Source of the DNA: VBAS01 sp964508655
GTDB taxonomy: Bacteria; Bacteroidota; Bacteroidia; Chitinophagales; Chitinophagaceae
Assembly (NCBI GenBank): GCA_964508655.1
Contig: CAZDUO010000005.1
Span: 35,311-99,310, forward strand
Length of the DNA stretch: 64,000 nt
Direction: 5' to 3'
Below, piece after piece: positions 9,698 to 20,500 of this stretch. The translations under genes were made by a program, and so were the position numbers. Every line of letters starts with the position of its first letter. Within the stretch, counting starts at the first letter, position 1. The notes below the pieces were generated by a model. The model was given only the letters and a program-made list of their open reading frames with translations, did not search any database and had not been told where the DNA came from.

Positions 9698-9725
9698 AAA
9701 GGAAGGATGAAGAATCACCCCTCCT
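9698..9725 (-). terminator. Hairpin terminator, copy 2
   Basis: On the minus strand GGAGGGGTGA, loop TTCT, TCATCCTTCC is followed by TTTATTTTAAAA. Two positions that would mismatch on the plus strand form G-U pairs in minus-strand RNA. It lies 77 bp beyond the end of the DUF255 gene and 115 bp before the GH30 start. Compared with copy 1 at 8150-8177, arms and loop differ at one base. Confidence 0.7.
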
Positions 9726-9801
9726 TACTAATGCTTAGCCCTTCGGCTCTGCTGTATGTAAAATCCTACTTCTAGTCTCATTTTATGTTTCTCTATGATA
9801 C

Positions 9802-11892
9802 TTATAATTTATTTCTGATCTGGGTTAATGCTTCGTCTACTTCTTCGACAGGTTTTTTACAAATTTTATTTTTACATACGTAGATCATTGTTCTATTTTC
9901 AACCAGCTTGTTCTCCAATAAAGGAAGATTTTCCTTATTTGTGCCGCCAATCATAATGCAATCAGGTAAATATTTTCTTTGAATGCTTTTGTTTTTTGCA
10001 ACTGCATCTTTACCCATTACTACTACTTCGTAAGTGCCATAAGAAAAAAGCCCGGCAAGGCTGCACCAGGCTGCATGAAAAGCAGGAAACATCTTCCATT
10101 TTTCAGATACAACAAGCAACATTGTCCTGGACAAATCAATATAATCGCTTTTATCATAAATGATACCCAATGTATAAAGAACCCAAGCCATTATTGTGTT
10201 GGAGGACGGTATAACATCATCAGCCGTTTCTATTTTCTTTACTATAAGCTTCGTTTCATTTGCAGGAGTGTAATAAAACAGATCGGTATTTTTATCATAA
10301 AAATTCTTGAAAGCGTATTCAGTAATTTGCTTTGCCAGCCCGAGCCAGTGTTTATCGAAACTCACCTGGTAGAGTTTAATAAATGCATAAGCGGTCCAGG
10401 CATAGTCATCGAGAAAGCCATCGACAGTGATTTTTTTATCTTTAAAAACTCTTTTCAGGCTTCCGTTACTGTTAAGCATATTTTTTTCAAGATACTCTGC
10501 AATAGTAAGTGCTTTTGTTAAGTAATCCTGTTCACCCAAAGCAGAATAGGCATCTGTATAGCCTTTCAGCATTATTGCATTCCATGCGGTTAAAAGCTTT
10601 TTATCAGTTGTTGGTTTAATTCGTCTGTTTCTTTCAGTTAACAGCTTGTCTTTTGCTTTATTTAATATGGAAATAAATTCATCGGCTAACCGACTCTTTG
10701 AAATTGCAAACTCTTCTGGTGTACAAGTCGCTGTTAAAATATTATTTCCCTTCTTCCAATTTCCTGCAGACGTTACATTGAAATACTCTGCCAGTAAAAT
10801 ATCATCGCCGGCTATTCTTTTAAAATCATTTTCTGTCCAAGTATAAAATTCCCCTTCTGCATTTTCTGTGTCAGCATTCACAGAGCTGTAATAACTACCA
10901 TAAGGCGAAGCCAATTCTTTTTCAATAAAAGAAATTGTTTCTGTGATGACCTTTTTATAAAGACCATTTTGCGTGACCTGAAAAGCATGGGCATATAAAC
11001 TTATGAGTTGGGCATTATCATAAAGCATTTTTTCAAAATGAGGAATGTGCCATTCACCGTCAGTTGAATACCGGGCAAATCCGCCTCCAAGCTGATCATA
11101 TATCCCACCCAAAGCCATTTTTGTAAGTGTGGTTGAAGCTGCATCGATTGCCTGGGTATTTCCTGTGTGATAATGATACTGTAACAAAAACTCAGTAACA
11201 ACTGGCATTGGAAATTTTGGAGCTCCTTTTAATCCGCCATTAACTGTATCCAATTTCAAATAAATACTGTCAAACATTTTTTGATAATCCTGATTACTCA
11301 CCGATAGAGGCATGCCATCAGTTTTGTTAAATGAAAGTGTTTCATCAGCAATTCCCCGGGTAAGTGCATCAGCCTGTTTTATTACGAGATCATGTTTCTC
11401 TTTGTAGGCCTTTGAAATATCAATAAGTAAATTCTTCCAGCTATTCTTACTATAGTAAGTGCCTGCAAAAAATGGTTTTCCATCAGGTAAAGCAAATGCA
11501 TTTAATGGCCAGCCACCGCTGCCGGAGATCAACCGGCATGCAGACATATATATATTATCAATGTCAGGTCTTTCTTCCCTGTCCACTTTTATACAAATAA
11601 AATTTTCATTCATTAATCTTGCCACTGCCGTATCCATGAATGATTCCTTTTCCATTTCATGACACCAATGACAGGAAGCATATCCAATACTAATAAGGAG
11701 CGGCTTGTTTACTTTAATTGCGTTGGCAATTGCTTCATCACCCCATTCGTACCAATCTACAGGATTATCGGCATGTTGCTGCAAGTATGGACTGGATGCT
11801 GACGCAAGCCTGTTTTTCTTAACATCATCATTATTGCATGCAGCTAAAAGACCAATGAGTAATATGGAAATAAAATATTTTATTGTTTTAAT
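9802..11892 (-). CDS. DUF255 / YyaL-type thioredoxin-fold lipoprotein, non-standard start
   Basis: A large protein (696 residues from the proposed start) with the DUF255 N-terminal thioredoxin-like domain, seen as LQQHADNPVDWYEWG, then YASCHWCHEMEKESF with a CHWC redox-type motif, VDREERPDID and SGGWPLNAFALPDGKPFFAGTYY. A six-hairpin (alpha/alpha) barrel like N-acylglucosamine epimerases follows to the C-terminus. The reading frame extends upstream of LQQHADNP through KTIKYFISILLIGLLAACNND, a good lipoprotein signal, but holds no ATG, GTG or TTG before an in-frame TAG. The best start is ATT at 11892-11890, overlapping the TAA of the upstream gene as ATTAA. A TTG at 11784 would remove the signal and part of the conserved DUF255 start. 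Exact function of the family is not established. Confidence 0.8.
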   Translation of the reverse strand: MKTIKYFISILLIGLLAACNNDDVKKNRLASASSPYLQQHADNPVDWYEWGDEAIANAIKVNKPLLISIGYASCHWCHEMEKESFMDTAVARLMNENFICIKVDREERPDIDNIYMSACRLISGSGGWPLNAFALPDGKPFFAGTYYSKNSWKNLLIDISKAYKEKHDLVIKQADALTRGIADETLSFNKTDGMPLSVSNQDYQKMFDSIYLKLDTVNGGLKGAPKFPMPVVTEFLLQYHYHTGNTQAIDAASTTLTKMALGGIYDQLGGGFARYSTDGEWHIPHFEKMLYDNAQLISLYAHAFQVTQNGLYKKVITETISFIEKELASPYGSYYSSVNADTENAEGEFYTWTENDFKRIAGDDILLAEYFNVTSAGNWKKGNNILTATCTPEEFAISKSRLADEFISILNKAKDKLLTERNRRIKPTTDKKLLTAWNAIMLKGYTDAYSALGEQDYLTKALTIAEYLEKNMLNSNGSLKRVFKDKKITVDGFLDDYAWTAYAFIKLYQVSFDKHWLGLAKQITEYAFKNFYDKNTDLFYYTPANETKLIVKKIETADDVIPSSNTIMAWVLYTLGIIYDKSDYIDLSRTMLLVVSEKWKMFPAFHAAWCSLAGLFSYGTYEVVVMGKDAVAKNKSIQRKYLPDCIMIGGTNKENLPLLENKLVENRTMIYVCKNKICKKPVEEVDEALTQIRNKL

Positions 11893-14800
11893 TTTTAAGA
11901 TTGGCAGCTATCGGGTTATTCCTTTTAATTTCAAAAGCTCTGAGCAGATCATTATTGGAACTAACAAGTACAATCATACCGGCTTTTGTTTTTATCGTCT
12001 TAATATCTTTTACATTATAAGGAACATAAAATCCACTCTCCGGTGGTTTTGTGGAAATAAAGTTTCCTTGACCATCTCCTTTCATAAATAAACCAACCGA
12101 AGCGTCTGCCGGGGTTGTTTCCACTTCTACATCGAATTTATTTCCGGCAATCAGCATATCTTTTTTGCCATCATTATCATAGTCATTAACTAAAATTCCA
12201 TTGACTGATGACAGTTGCGCCTCAACAGGTAATTTTTTGATTGTAAACTTTCCTTTATCATTTATAAAGATTACAGAAGAAAAAAGATATGCCTGCCGGT
12301 GATAGGCACTTTCAATATCCTCTCCTAAAATTCCTTTCAGATCACTTTCTGCAAAGGATAAGAATGTAGAAAACTTCTTTGCGATCATCGGGCATTGTTG
12401 AGAGGTACATTCGCGGCCACGAATAGGAACCAGGATATCATTAAGATGCTTTGCAAGAAAAATATCATTGGTGCCATTATTGTCAAAATCTTTTGCAAAA
12501 ACCTCGAATGGCTTTTCTTTACTTGCCGAAAATTTATAGTTTTCTCCAAGATTACCGCAGATCAAATCCATGTCACCATCGCCATCTATATCATCTGCTA
12601 TTATTTTATTCCACCATCCTTCTGTATTTTCCAAACCATATTTTGCTGTAACATCTTTCATCTTCCCGCCGCTATATTCAAACACTTTTATAGCCATCCA
12701 TTCGCCTGCAATAATGAGTTCAGGTTTTTTATCTCCATTCAGATCAGATGCCACTGCAGTTTTTACCATACCGGTAAATTTTAATTCAGAGGCCAGTTCA
12801 TTAGTTTTATCGGTAAAAACTCCTTTATCATTTATCAACAAATAACTTTCCGCCGGTTTTGGATATTGATGCGGCATTACCTCTGCACCCCGGAAAATAT
12901 CAAGGTCGCCATCGTTATCAAGATCAAAAGCAAGCACACATGAGCCACTACTCATGGTATTTGGAATGGTTTTTTTTGAAAAATTTCCTTTCCCATCATT
13001 TATATAAAGCCTGTCCTGGTAAAGTGGTGAGCCGTTTTCAAATTCACTTCCTCCACTTACAACATACAAATCAGCATCACCATCATTATCTGAATCGAAA
13101 AAAGCACACCCCATATCTTCATATTGTTTATCTGCATCAAATGCTGCGATATTTTCTTTGGTAAATTTTTCATTTTTCTGAACATATAAAACACCGGCCT
13201 GGTCTTTTGCACCGCCAACATAAAAATCTTCTTCACCATCGCCATTTACATCGCCAGTGGCTATAAATGGGCCGCTGCGTGAAAATTCATGTGGCAATAA
13301 AACCTGGTCGGTATATTCATCGTACACATTTTCTTTATGCAAGAATGGTTGTGACAAGAGTTGATTTGTCGCATCGGCAAATGAAGAATTATAAACTATG
13401 CGACTAATGTTATTTACAACAGCATCCTTATAATTTGCTTTTACTACTTGATTCGCTGTAATACCAGTCAACTTATTTTCTTTTCCATCCGGCCAAATAA
13501 TAATTATACTATCAACATCGGCGACCTTTCCCAACCCAAAATGTACTACTGCTTCATTTGAAGAAAGATAACCCCGGACAGTTTTTTGCTGAAAGCTTTG
13601 TTGCATTTTTCCATCATAGTACAGAGATATCTTTGCACCGATACCGTCAGGATTTTTTTCAGGACCTGCTAATTTTATTTTGAGATAATTATTCTTTTTG
13701 TTTGTATTATTTTCATAAAGCGATGCTTCTTCATCAAGATTGTTAACAACAAGATCAAGATCACCGTCATTATCAAAGTCAGCAACAGCTGCACCGTTTG
13801 AAAATGTGCTGTCCTCAAATCCCCATGGCCGGGAAACATTTTCAAATTTTAACTGCCCGTTATTCTTAAATAAATAATTTCTTACTTTAATCGGCTTATA
13901 CAATTCAATAAACTCTTTGAATCCTTTTGAAAAATATTCCTCAGTATTCGCATAACCGCTTACCTCCATATGTTGTCTCAGTTTCTGATCAATATCGCCA
14001 TCAAACACATCGCGGCGGTAGCCATTGGCAACAAAAATGTCCCGGTTTCCATCATTATTAAAATCACAGACAAGAGTGCTCCAGCTCCATTCAGTTTTTG
14101 AGACCTCTGCTAAATGAGATATATCGCTAAAAAAACCATTGCCCTGATTTAAATGCAGCGCATTGTGCATGTATTGTTTTTGAAAACCGCTGTCAACGAT
14201 TGCCCAAAATCCCTGCACATCCATTCGTGGCATTGACACTTTGGAACGCTTATAATTCTCAGGCAACATTTCAGTTACCATTATATCTTCAAAGCCATCA
14301 TTATTTATATCCGCAATATCTGCCCCCATTGAAAAAAGTGATATATGATTGGTTGCTTTTTTTATTTCATCACGAAAGGTTCCGTCTTTCTGATTAATGT
14401 ACATATAATCGTTGTCTGCATAATCATTCGATACATAAATATCATTATACCCATCATTATTCAGATCAGCAGTTACAACTGCCAGGGCATATCCATAGTT
14501 GTTGGTGATGCCTGCCTGCTTACCAATTTCTTTAAACTTGTTATCATCATTCCGGTATAATTTATCTCTGGCAAAATCGGGTGGATTTCTTTTACCTGCT
14601 ACCATCTTTGACAAACCAAGAAAAAATGAATCAGGGCGATTGGTGATATAAACATCGAGATCGTTGTCATTATCCATATCAAAGAAAGCAGCATGAAGTG
14701 AAAACCCTTTTTCATCAAGTCCATATTCTTTTGCCTGCTCTTTAAAGGTGAGATCATGTTGATTAATGTAAAGAAGATTTATTCTTTCTGCTTCTGTTTC

Positions 14801-15250
14801 ACCAAATCCCCCTTTACAAACATAAATGTCCTGCCATCCGTCATTATTAATATCAACAATAGTGACTCCGTTATCCCAACCTTTGCCGCCATCAACAGCA
14901 GCAGTAGCAGTCACATCTTTAAATTTAAATCCACCCTGGTTGATATATAATTTATTAGGTACATCATTCCCGGTAAAATAGACATCCTGCAGGCCATCAT
15001 TATTAAAATCACCGATTCCTACACCGCCGCCATTGTACACATAAGCGAATTTGTCGAAGAAATTTTTTTCAAAATTCTCATCAACAAGATTGTTAAATGT
15101 AATTCCACTTTGTGCTGAAGTTATTTTTTTAAATACAGGATCAATTACAAATATTGAATTTGAATTTTTATCATTACAAGCAATTAATACAAAAATAAAC
15201 GGTGCGATCAGCCATAAGAAATAAGAATATGCTTTTGTTTTTTGAAACAT
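11888..15250 (-). CDS. FG-GAP/VCBS repeat lipoprotein with ASPIC/UnbV domains
   Basis: An exported lipoprotein of 1120 residues; the start at 15250 is chosen for its signal (MFQKTKAYSYFLWLI, lipobox VLIACNDKN). It carries many calcium-loop FG-GAP/VCBS repeats of the form DxNNDGxxDIxV (for example GDFNNDGLQDVYF, VDINNDGWQDIYV, ADFDNDGDLDLVV, NDYDNDGKKDMLI), which fold as a seven-bladed beta-propeller. An ASPIC/UnbV segment sits near the middle (NNYLKIKLAGPEKNPDGIGAKISL ends it, then VHFGLGKVADVDSIIIIWPDG). Such proteins often neighbour SusC/SusD genes in Bacteroidota. Its role is not known; glycan or protein binding at the cell surface is plausible. Its stop codon overlaps the proposed start of the DUF255 gene, so the two are probably translationally coupled. 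Confidence 0.9.
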   Translation of the reverse strand: MFQKTKAYSYFLWLIAPFIFVLIACNDKNSNSIFVIDPVFKKITSAQSGITFNNLVDENFEKNFFDKFAYVYNGGGVGIGDFNNDGLQDVYFTGNDVPNKLYINQGGFKFKDVTATAAVDGGKGWDNGVTIVDINNDGWQDIYVCKGGFGETEAERINLLYINQHDLTFKEQAKEYGLDEKGFSLHAAFFDMDNDNDLDVYITNRPDSFFLGLSKMVAGKRNPPDFARDKLYRNDDNKFKEIGKQAGITNNYGYALAVVTADLNNDGYNDIYVSNDYADNDYMYINQKDGTFRDEIKKATNHISLFSMGADIADINNDGFEDIMVTEMLPENYKRSKVSMPRMDVQGFWAIVDSGFQKQYMHNALHLNQGNGFFSDISHLAEVSKTEWSWSTLVCDFNNDGNRDIFVANGYRRDVFDGDIDQKLRQHMEVSGYANTEEYFSKGFKEFIELYKPIKVRNYLFKNNGQLKFENVSRPWGFEDSTFSNGAAVADFDNDGDLDLVVNNLDEEASLYENNTNKKNNYLKIKLAGPEKNPDGIGAKISLYYDGKMQQSFQQKTVRGYLSSNEAVVHFGLGKVADVDSIIIIWPDGKENKLTGITANQVVKANYKDAVVNNISRIVYNSSFADATNQLLSQPFLHKENVYDEYTDQVLLPHEFSRSGPFIATGDVNGDGEEDFYVGGAKDQAGVLYVQKNEKFTKENIAAFDADKQYEDMGCAFFDSDNDGDADLYVVSGGSEFENGSPLYQDRLYINDGKGNFSKKTIPNTMSSGSCVLAFDLDNDGDLDIFRGAEVMPHQYPKPAESYLLINDKGVFTDKTNELASELKFTGMVKTAVASDLNGDKKPELIIAGEWMAIKVFEYSGGKMKDVTAKYGLENTEGWWNKIIADDIDGDGDMDLICGNLGENYKFSASKEKPFEVFAKDFDNNGTNDIFLAKHLNDILVPIRGRECTSQQCPMIAKKFSTFLSFAESDLKGILGEDIESAYHRQAYLFSSVIFINDKGKFTIKKLPVEAQLSSVNGILVNDYDNDGKKDMLIAGNKFDVEVETTPADASVGLFMKGDGQGNFISTKPPESGFYVPYNVKDIKTIKTKAGMIVLVSSNNDLLRAFEIKRNNPIAANLKN

Positions 15251-15325
15251 GAATTCGCTTTTAAAATTTAGCAAGGCTGTTGTCGCCTTGAAAATAGCCA
15301 AGATATTTTTTCCAAACCACAGCCG

Positions 15326-15619
15326 CTATGTTCTTTTCTCATTTGGAACTCTTTCTACATTTTGTAAATAAACTGATGATGCAGTTGAATCAAATCTCGA
15401 CCATGCATCATATACCGATGTCCATACCAATGCTAACATTCTTGATGTAACTGTTGGCCTGGGTCTGTACAGATCGGTATTATTAGCAGTCGCTTCTAAT
15501 GATATCTTCCCCCACTCATAAACAATATTCTTATCTCCCATTGGTTGTATTGATTCGTTTTCAGCAATACAACTAGAAATGAGTATAGTGATGAATGTGT
15601 GTTGGACAAATAATTTCAT
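15326..15619 (-). pseudogene. Remnant of a vanadium-dependent haloperoxidase-type lipoprotein (N-terminus only)
   Basis: A 97-codon frame with a lipoprotein-like signal (LISSCIAEN) followed by KNIVYEWGKISLEATAN and RPRPTVTSRMLALVWTSVYD, then AWSRFDSTASSVYLQNVERVP. This is the N-terminal signature of Bacteroidota PAP2-type vanadium haloperoxidases, which run to over 400 residues. The frame stops at TAG right after NEKRT, and no catalytic His/Arg motifs follow before the next gene. The rest appears deleted; only 75 bp separate this stop from the FG-GAP gene start. Family membership is from memory of the conserved N-terminus. It follows the susD terminator, so it may not be expressed. Confidence 0.6.
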
Positions 15620-15625
15620 AGACAG

Positions 15626-15672
15626 AAAAACTAAAAATTTAAAAACCGGGAAAAAGTGAACTTATCCCCGGT
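15626..15672 (-). terminator. Terminator after susD
   Basis: On the minus strand ACCGGGGA (15672-15665) pairs with TTCCCGGT (15652-15645) with one G-U pair, followed by TTTTAAATTTTTAG. It begins 28 bp after the SusD stop codon, so most susC-susD transcripts should end here before the haloperoxidase remnant. Confidence 0.7.
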
Positions 15673-15699
15673 GTAATGAAAAGAAAACTGCGACAAATT

Positions 15700-17517
15700 T
15701 TAATAGCCGGGATTCTGTGGATATTTAGGCCCGGTTGTTACAAGATTGATCTGGCTTTGTGGAATCGGCCTCAGGTAGTCTCTTGCTGGATTAAAATTTG
15801 TAATCGGATTATATGTTGCCAATCTTGATTGTAATGTTTTTGTACGAACAAGATCATACCATCTCATCCACTCGCCAAACAATTCTCTTGTACGTTCATC
15901 AAGAATGAAATCAATTGTTATTTGTCCAGGAGTTACCTGGTTTGCCAATGCTGCTGCGGCGTTTTGTGCTGGTGTATTTGTTGCTCTGTAAGCTGCACGG
16001 GTACGTAGCACATTGATCATGTTCGCAGCATTTGTTGTATTACCTGCTTTGAAGGCAGCTTCAGCTGCGATGAGATATGTTTCTGCAAAACGCATCAAAA
16101 TAAATGGCCTGTCAGATGCATCATTTGTATGCAGTCTTGTTACATCATCATGCTTTTTCATCGGTGGGAAAAAATTCACATCATACTGGCTGGGCAATAC
16201 CTGAACTGCCCTGGAAGCTCTTCTGATATCTTCAGTTATTGCATTTGTGCCAAAAAGCTTAATAGCAGTATCAACATTTTTCACCCAGGTGTATGTAGTT
16301 AAAGGGCTATTCATCGGATCAGCAGGATTAGAAGCTCTTGTTACGGTAATAGTAACAGGTGCGCCACTTGTAAGTGGCCCGGGACGGTTAAAAATCCAGA
16401 AAGTTTGAAAAGTTTTTTCATAACGTGAGTCATTTACCCTTTCCGCAAATGCAGTACTTAATGTATAAGTTGAAGGACGAACTCGTCCAAAGGGACGGCC
16501 ATTCTGAATGTCTCTGTCAACTGGATTAGCATTTACCGTAGGTGCGCCGGTGATGCCCGCGTTAATATTGGTATTGAATATTGGATAATTCGGTCTTTGA
16601 TAAAAGGCTGAGCCATTAAATTTCCCACCGGGATTTCCAGTACCAAATCCGGAAGTCTCTGCGCCTTTAGGATCCATATTTCTATCCACAACCCATAAAA
16701 TCTCTCTTCCATATTCATTTCCTTCTTTGAACACATCAGCAAAATCTGCCCAAAGATCTAATGTACCGCTGCCATTTCCATAAAGTGCTTTGTTAGTGAT
16801 CAGGTCAAGCGCCTGGTTGTAGGCATCGGTAAAATCTGTTGCCTTAGCTGCAGCAGACCATCCTCTTGTGAGGTAAACTTTTGCAAGCAAATGTTTGGCT
16901 ACACCTTTCGCTGCACGACCAGGAGTTGGATTTGCTTTAAATGGCAAATCGGTAATAGCTTCTGTAAGATCTTTAACTATCTGATCATACACAGTGGCGA
17001 TGGGGTCTCGTTTTGCTTCTGTGGTCGGGCTACTCGCAAAAGTCGTACTGAGTGTAACGTCGCCAAAAGTTTGCACAAGCATAAAATAAAAATATGCTCG
17101 AAGAAATTTTGCCTCACCAGTTATTCTTGTTTGTTCTGCTGCTGGTAAACCAACAGTTGCCACATTTTCCAATACTCCGTTGCAGCTGTTAATCGAACGA
17201 TATGACCAATCCCAAATAGATTGAATTGCGCCATCATTAGTCTGCAATGTATAAGTGTGGAAGTTTCCGCTTGTTCCAAATCCCGAAAGATGTTCATCAG
17301 TACCAATCATGGTATTGTAACACATCCCTTCCTGGCAATACCAGTTACGGATATTGGAATAAGCTCCTATGATTGCAGCATCGATACCGCCGGGAGTTTT
17401 AAAATAATCCGGAAGTATGTTTGATCTGTTTTGCTCATCAAGGACTTTACTACAGCCTGATGAAAACAGCAATGAACAGATCATTAAGAATCCTGCTATT
17501 TTATTTAAAATTTTCAT
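15700..17517 (-). CDS. SusD/RagB-family nutrient-binding outer-membrane lipoprotein
   Basis: A 605-residue surface lipoprotein that should act as the lid of the SusC channel encoded just upstream. The signal is MKILNKIAGFLMICSLLFSSGC with the lipid-bearing Cys in SSGCSK. TPR-rich SusD features follow: FLRAYFYFMLVQTFGDV near residue 140, AKHLLAKVYLTRGW near 210, RFAETYLIAAEAAFKAGN near 490 and the C-terminal RTRELFGEWMRWYDLVRT with YLRPIPQSQIN. Length is typical. It lies 20 bp after susC, which indicates one operon, and is followed by a terminator. The ligand is unknown; the pair could serve xylan fragments or another polymer. Confidence 0.95.
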   Translation of the reverse strand: MKILNKIAGFLMICSLLFSSGCSKVLDEQNRSNILPDYFKTPGGIDAAIIGAYSNIRNWYCQEGMCYNTMIGTDEHLSGFGTSGNFHTYTLQTNDGAIQSIWDWSYRSINSCNGVLENVATVGLPAAEQTRITGEAKFLRAYFYFMLVQTFGDVTLSTTFASSPTTEAKRDPIATVYDQIVKDLTEAITDLPFKANPTPGRAAKGVAKHLLAKVYLTRGWSAAAKATDFTDAYNQALDLITNKALYGNGSGTLDLWADFADVFKEGNEYGREILWVVDRNMDPKGAETSGFGTGNPGGKFNGSAFYQRPNYPIFNTNINAGITGAPTVNANPVDRDIQNGRPFGRVRPSTYTLSTAFAERVNDSRYEKTFQTFWIFNRPGPLTSGAPVTITVTRASNPADPMNSPLTTYTWVKNVDTAIKLFGTNAITEDIRRASRAVQVLPSQYDVNFFPPMKKHDDVTRLHTNDASDRPFILMRFAETYLIAAEAAFKAGNTTNAANMINVLRTRAAYRATNTPAQNAAAALANQVTPGQITIDFILDERTRELFGEWMRWYDLVRTKTLQSRLATYNPITNFNPARDYLRPIPQSQINLVTTGPKYPQNPGY

Positions 17518-17537
17518 ATTACTATTTTTTACAAGTA

Positions 17538-20500
17538 TTATAATTTCAAATTGATTCCAAAAATAAATTCCTGCGTTGGAGGTGTATTTATGCTCATAGT
17601 GATTGTTCTCGCAGGAGCTGAGGTGCCACCACCCTGTGGTCCTAATGCACCTCCTGTACCTGTTCCCTCCGGATCAATTGCATATCCATCTCTAACCATT
17701 GAAGAATAAATAATAAACGGATTGGTGACGGTAACAAATATCCTTGCCGAACTGATGCTGGCTCTGGATAAAAGTTTCGTTGGTAATGTATAGCCAAAAT
17801 TGATGCTCCTTACTCTGATGAAACTGGCATCATAATAACCCAATGTTGAAGAATAATTGTCATTAAGGATCTGCCCTTCAGGATGTGGAAAATTATTTGT
17901 AGGATTTGTTGGTGTCCAGTAATCCACTTTCCATTGATTCACCCTTGCTTGCATAAAGAATGCATAACCGCCGGCACCGCCATTGTTTGATTGCAAGTAA
18001 GTGGCAATTGCTGTACCTCCCCATCTTGCAAATGCTACAACGGACAGATCAAAATTTTTATAAGTAAACCGGTTAGTCATGCCGGCGATCCATTTTGGTT
18101 GTGCACTACCAATTATCTGCAAGTCGGCTGCCGTAATCCTGTTATCCTTATTAAGGTCTTCCACACGAATGCGGCCGACTGCTTGGGGAGCTCCAAATAG
18201 CGTTATTTCGGCAGCATCTTTTGTTTGCCATATTCCAATCTTTTTGTAATCATAAATAACATTGAGGGGTTGGCCAACAAACCATCCATTTCCTACATCC
18301 TGTAACTTTCCGGGTTCTTCAAGTGCAGTAATTTTTTCTCTGTTAAGGCTCCAATTAATATCGGTTGTCCATCTAAAACCCGATCTTGTATCAATATTAA
18401 CCGAGCTTAATACAATTTCAACTCCCTTTGTTTCCGTACTGGCTGCATTTGTAAAAATAGCGTCAGCGCCATTACTTAACGGTAATGATTTTCTTACTAA
18501 AATATCTTTTGTATCTGCATTGTAAACATCTATTGAACCGGTAATACGATTTCTGAATAATCCAAAGTCCAAACCAAAATTGATAGCGGTAGTTTCTTCC
18601 CATTTTAATTTTGGATTTGGAAGTACACTAACATAATACCCGGTTGTGGTTGTATTTCCGAAATTATAATTATTAGTTGCTAAGTTTCCTAAAGTAGAAT
18701 ATGGAGCAAGCCCCTGCTGCGCAGATCTGCCCCATCCTATTCTTAACTTCAGATTTGAAAGCCAGGTAACACGTTGAAGAAATGATTCATCATTTACATT
18801 CCAACTTCCTGCCACGGCAGGGTAATTAGTATATTTATTTCCCGGAGATAGTATTGAAGAGCCATCTCTGCGGAATGTGGCTGTGAGGTTATACTTATTA
18901 TTAAATGTATAATTTCCCCTTGCCATATATGATATTAGCCCTGATCTTGAATAGCTGCCAGAACCGGTAATGACACTGGCAAATTGTGCAGGATTGGTAT
19001 TTTGTACATAGTCTGCAGGAATACCAGTACCACTGAAATTTGAATTTCTTGATTCTTGCTCCTGCACCTCGTAAACAGCAGTCGCATTAATTCTGTGTTT
19101 CTGCGCTATAGTTTTATCATAAGTCAATTGGTGAAAAATATTATAGTTCCATGCTTCTCCATCGCTGGTGGAAGCAGTGTTGGAAAGAAAGGGAGTACTG
19201 GAACTTCCGGTAAGAACAGTATTGGCGCCACGGTAAGTACCATAATTATCCTGGCGAATATCCAACTGTACATTCAGCCTGTATTTTAAACCCTCAATAA
19301 TTTGCAACTCTCCATACAACGTATTATACGTTCTTATTCTTCGCCTCCTGTCATAAACTGCATCTTTATTAGTAAGTGTTAATGGATTTAATCTGAAACC
19401 AACATCCTGGTGACCAACCAATGGCTGCACATTTACTGAACCGTCGGCGTTATAAGGTGATAAAAGAGGACTTAAAGCAAGTGTGTTGTACATAGGATTC
19501 ACGCCATCTCCTTCTGTATAACTCAACGTATTCATCGTGTTTAAACCAACTTTTATTCTTTTACCAATTTTTTGATCCAGGGTGGCCCTTAATGAAAAAC
19601 GTTCAAAGCCAACCAAAGGAATAACACCCTCCTGGTTGAGATAACTAAGACCCATTCCATATTGTGTAAGATCCGTTCCGCCAGAAAGACTCAGGTCGTG
19701 AGATTGAACAAATCCTTTTTTATAGAGCAGGGTTTGCCAATCTGTACTTGTCCCTGCAGCCTTTCCATCTAATTCAGCTTGAGTAAATACTGTTGGCCCT
19801 CCTCCTGAACCTCCATATCTTGATTCAGCTTTGAAAGCATAATATTCCTCGCCATTGAATACAGGAAATTTATCAATGATCTGGCTCCATCCCAAACTTG
19901 TATTATAACTAATAACCGGCTTCCCGGTTTTTCCTCTTTTAGTAGTTATGATAATAACTCCATTAGAACCTCTTGAACCATAAATAGCCGTTGCCGATGC
20001 ATCCTTTAAAATATCTATGTTCGCAATATCGTCCACATTAAGGTCATTAATACTTCCGAAGTATGGAAATCCATCTACCACAAGCAATGGATCATTTCCA
20101 GCAGTCAGGCTACGATTGCCACGAATCCGAATCTGGCCGCTTGAACCAGGTCTTACGCCGGTTCTTGAAATATCTACACCTGCTGCACGACCTTGCAATG
20201 CCATAGTTAAATTTATAGCAGGCACTTCATCCAAAACTTTTTCTCCTACTGAAACAACTGAACCTGTAATATCTTTCTTCCTTTGCGTTCCATACCCGGT
20301 TACAATAATTTCTCCCAGCGTTTTTTCATTAGAAACTAATGTAACATTAACTGTCGCCTGATTATTCACTTTCACTTCCTGAGTAATGAAATCAACCGCG
20401 GAGATAACCAGTGTTGCATTCGAACTGGCAGTTAACTGGAATTCACCGGCGTCGTTTGTGGCGGTACCATTCCCTGTTCCTTTTACAGTTACCGAGGCAC

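Noticed and set aside
9802..11784. TTG start at 11784 for the DUF255 gene
   Set aside because: It cuts off the in-frame lipoprotein signal and the conserved start of the DUF255 domain.
11888..15250. Regularly repeated ccatcattatt-like strings suggestive of an array
   Set aside because: They encode the DxNNDGxxD calcium loops of FG-GAP repeats; spacing is irregular and coding, so no CRISPR.
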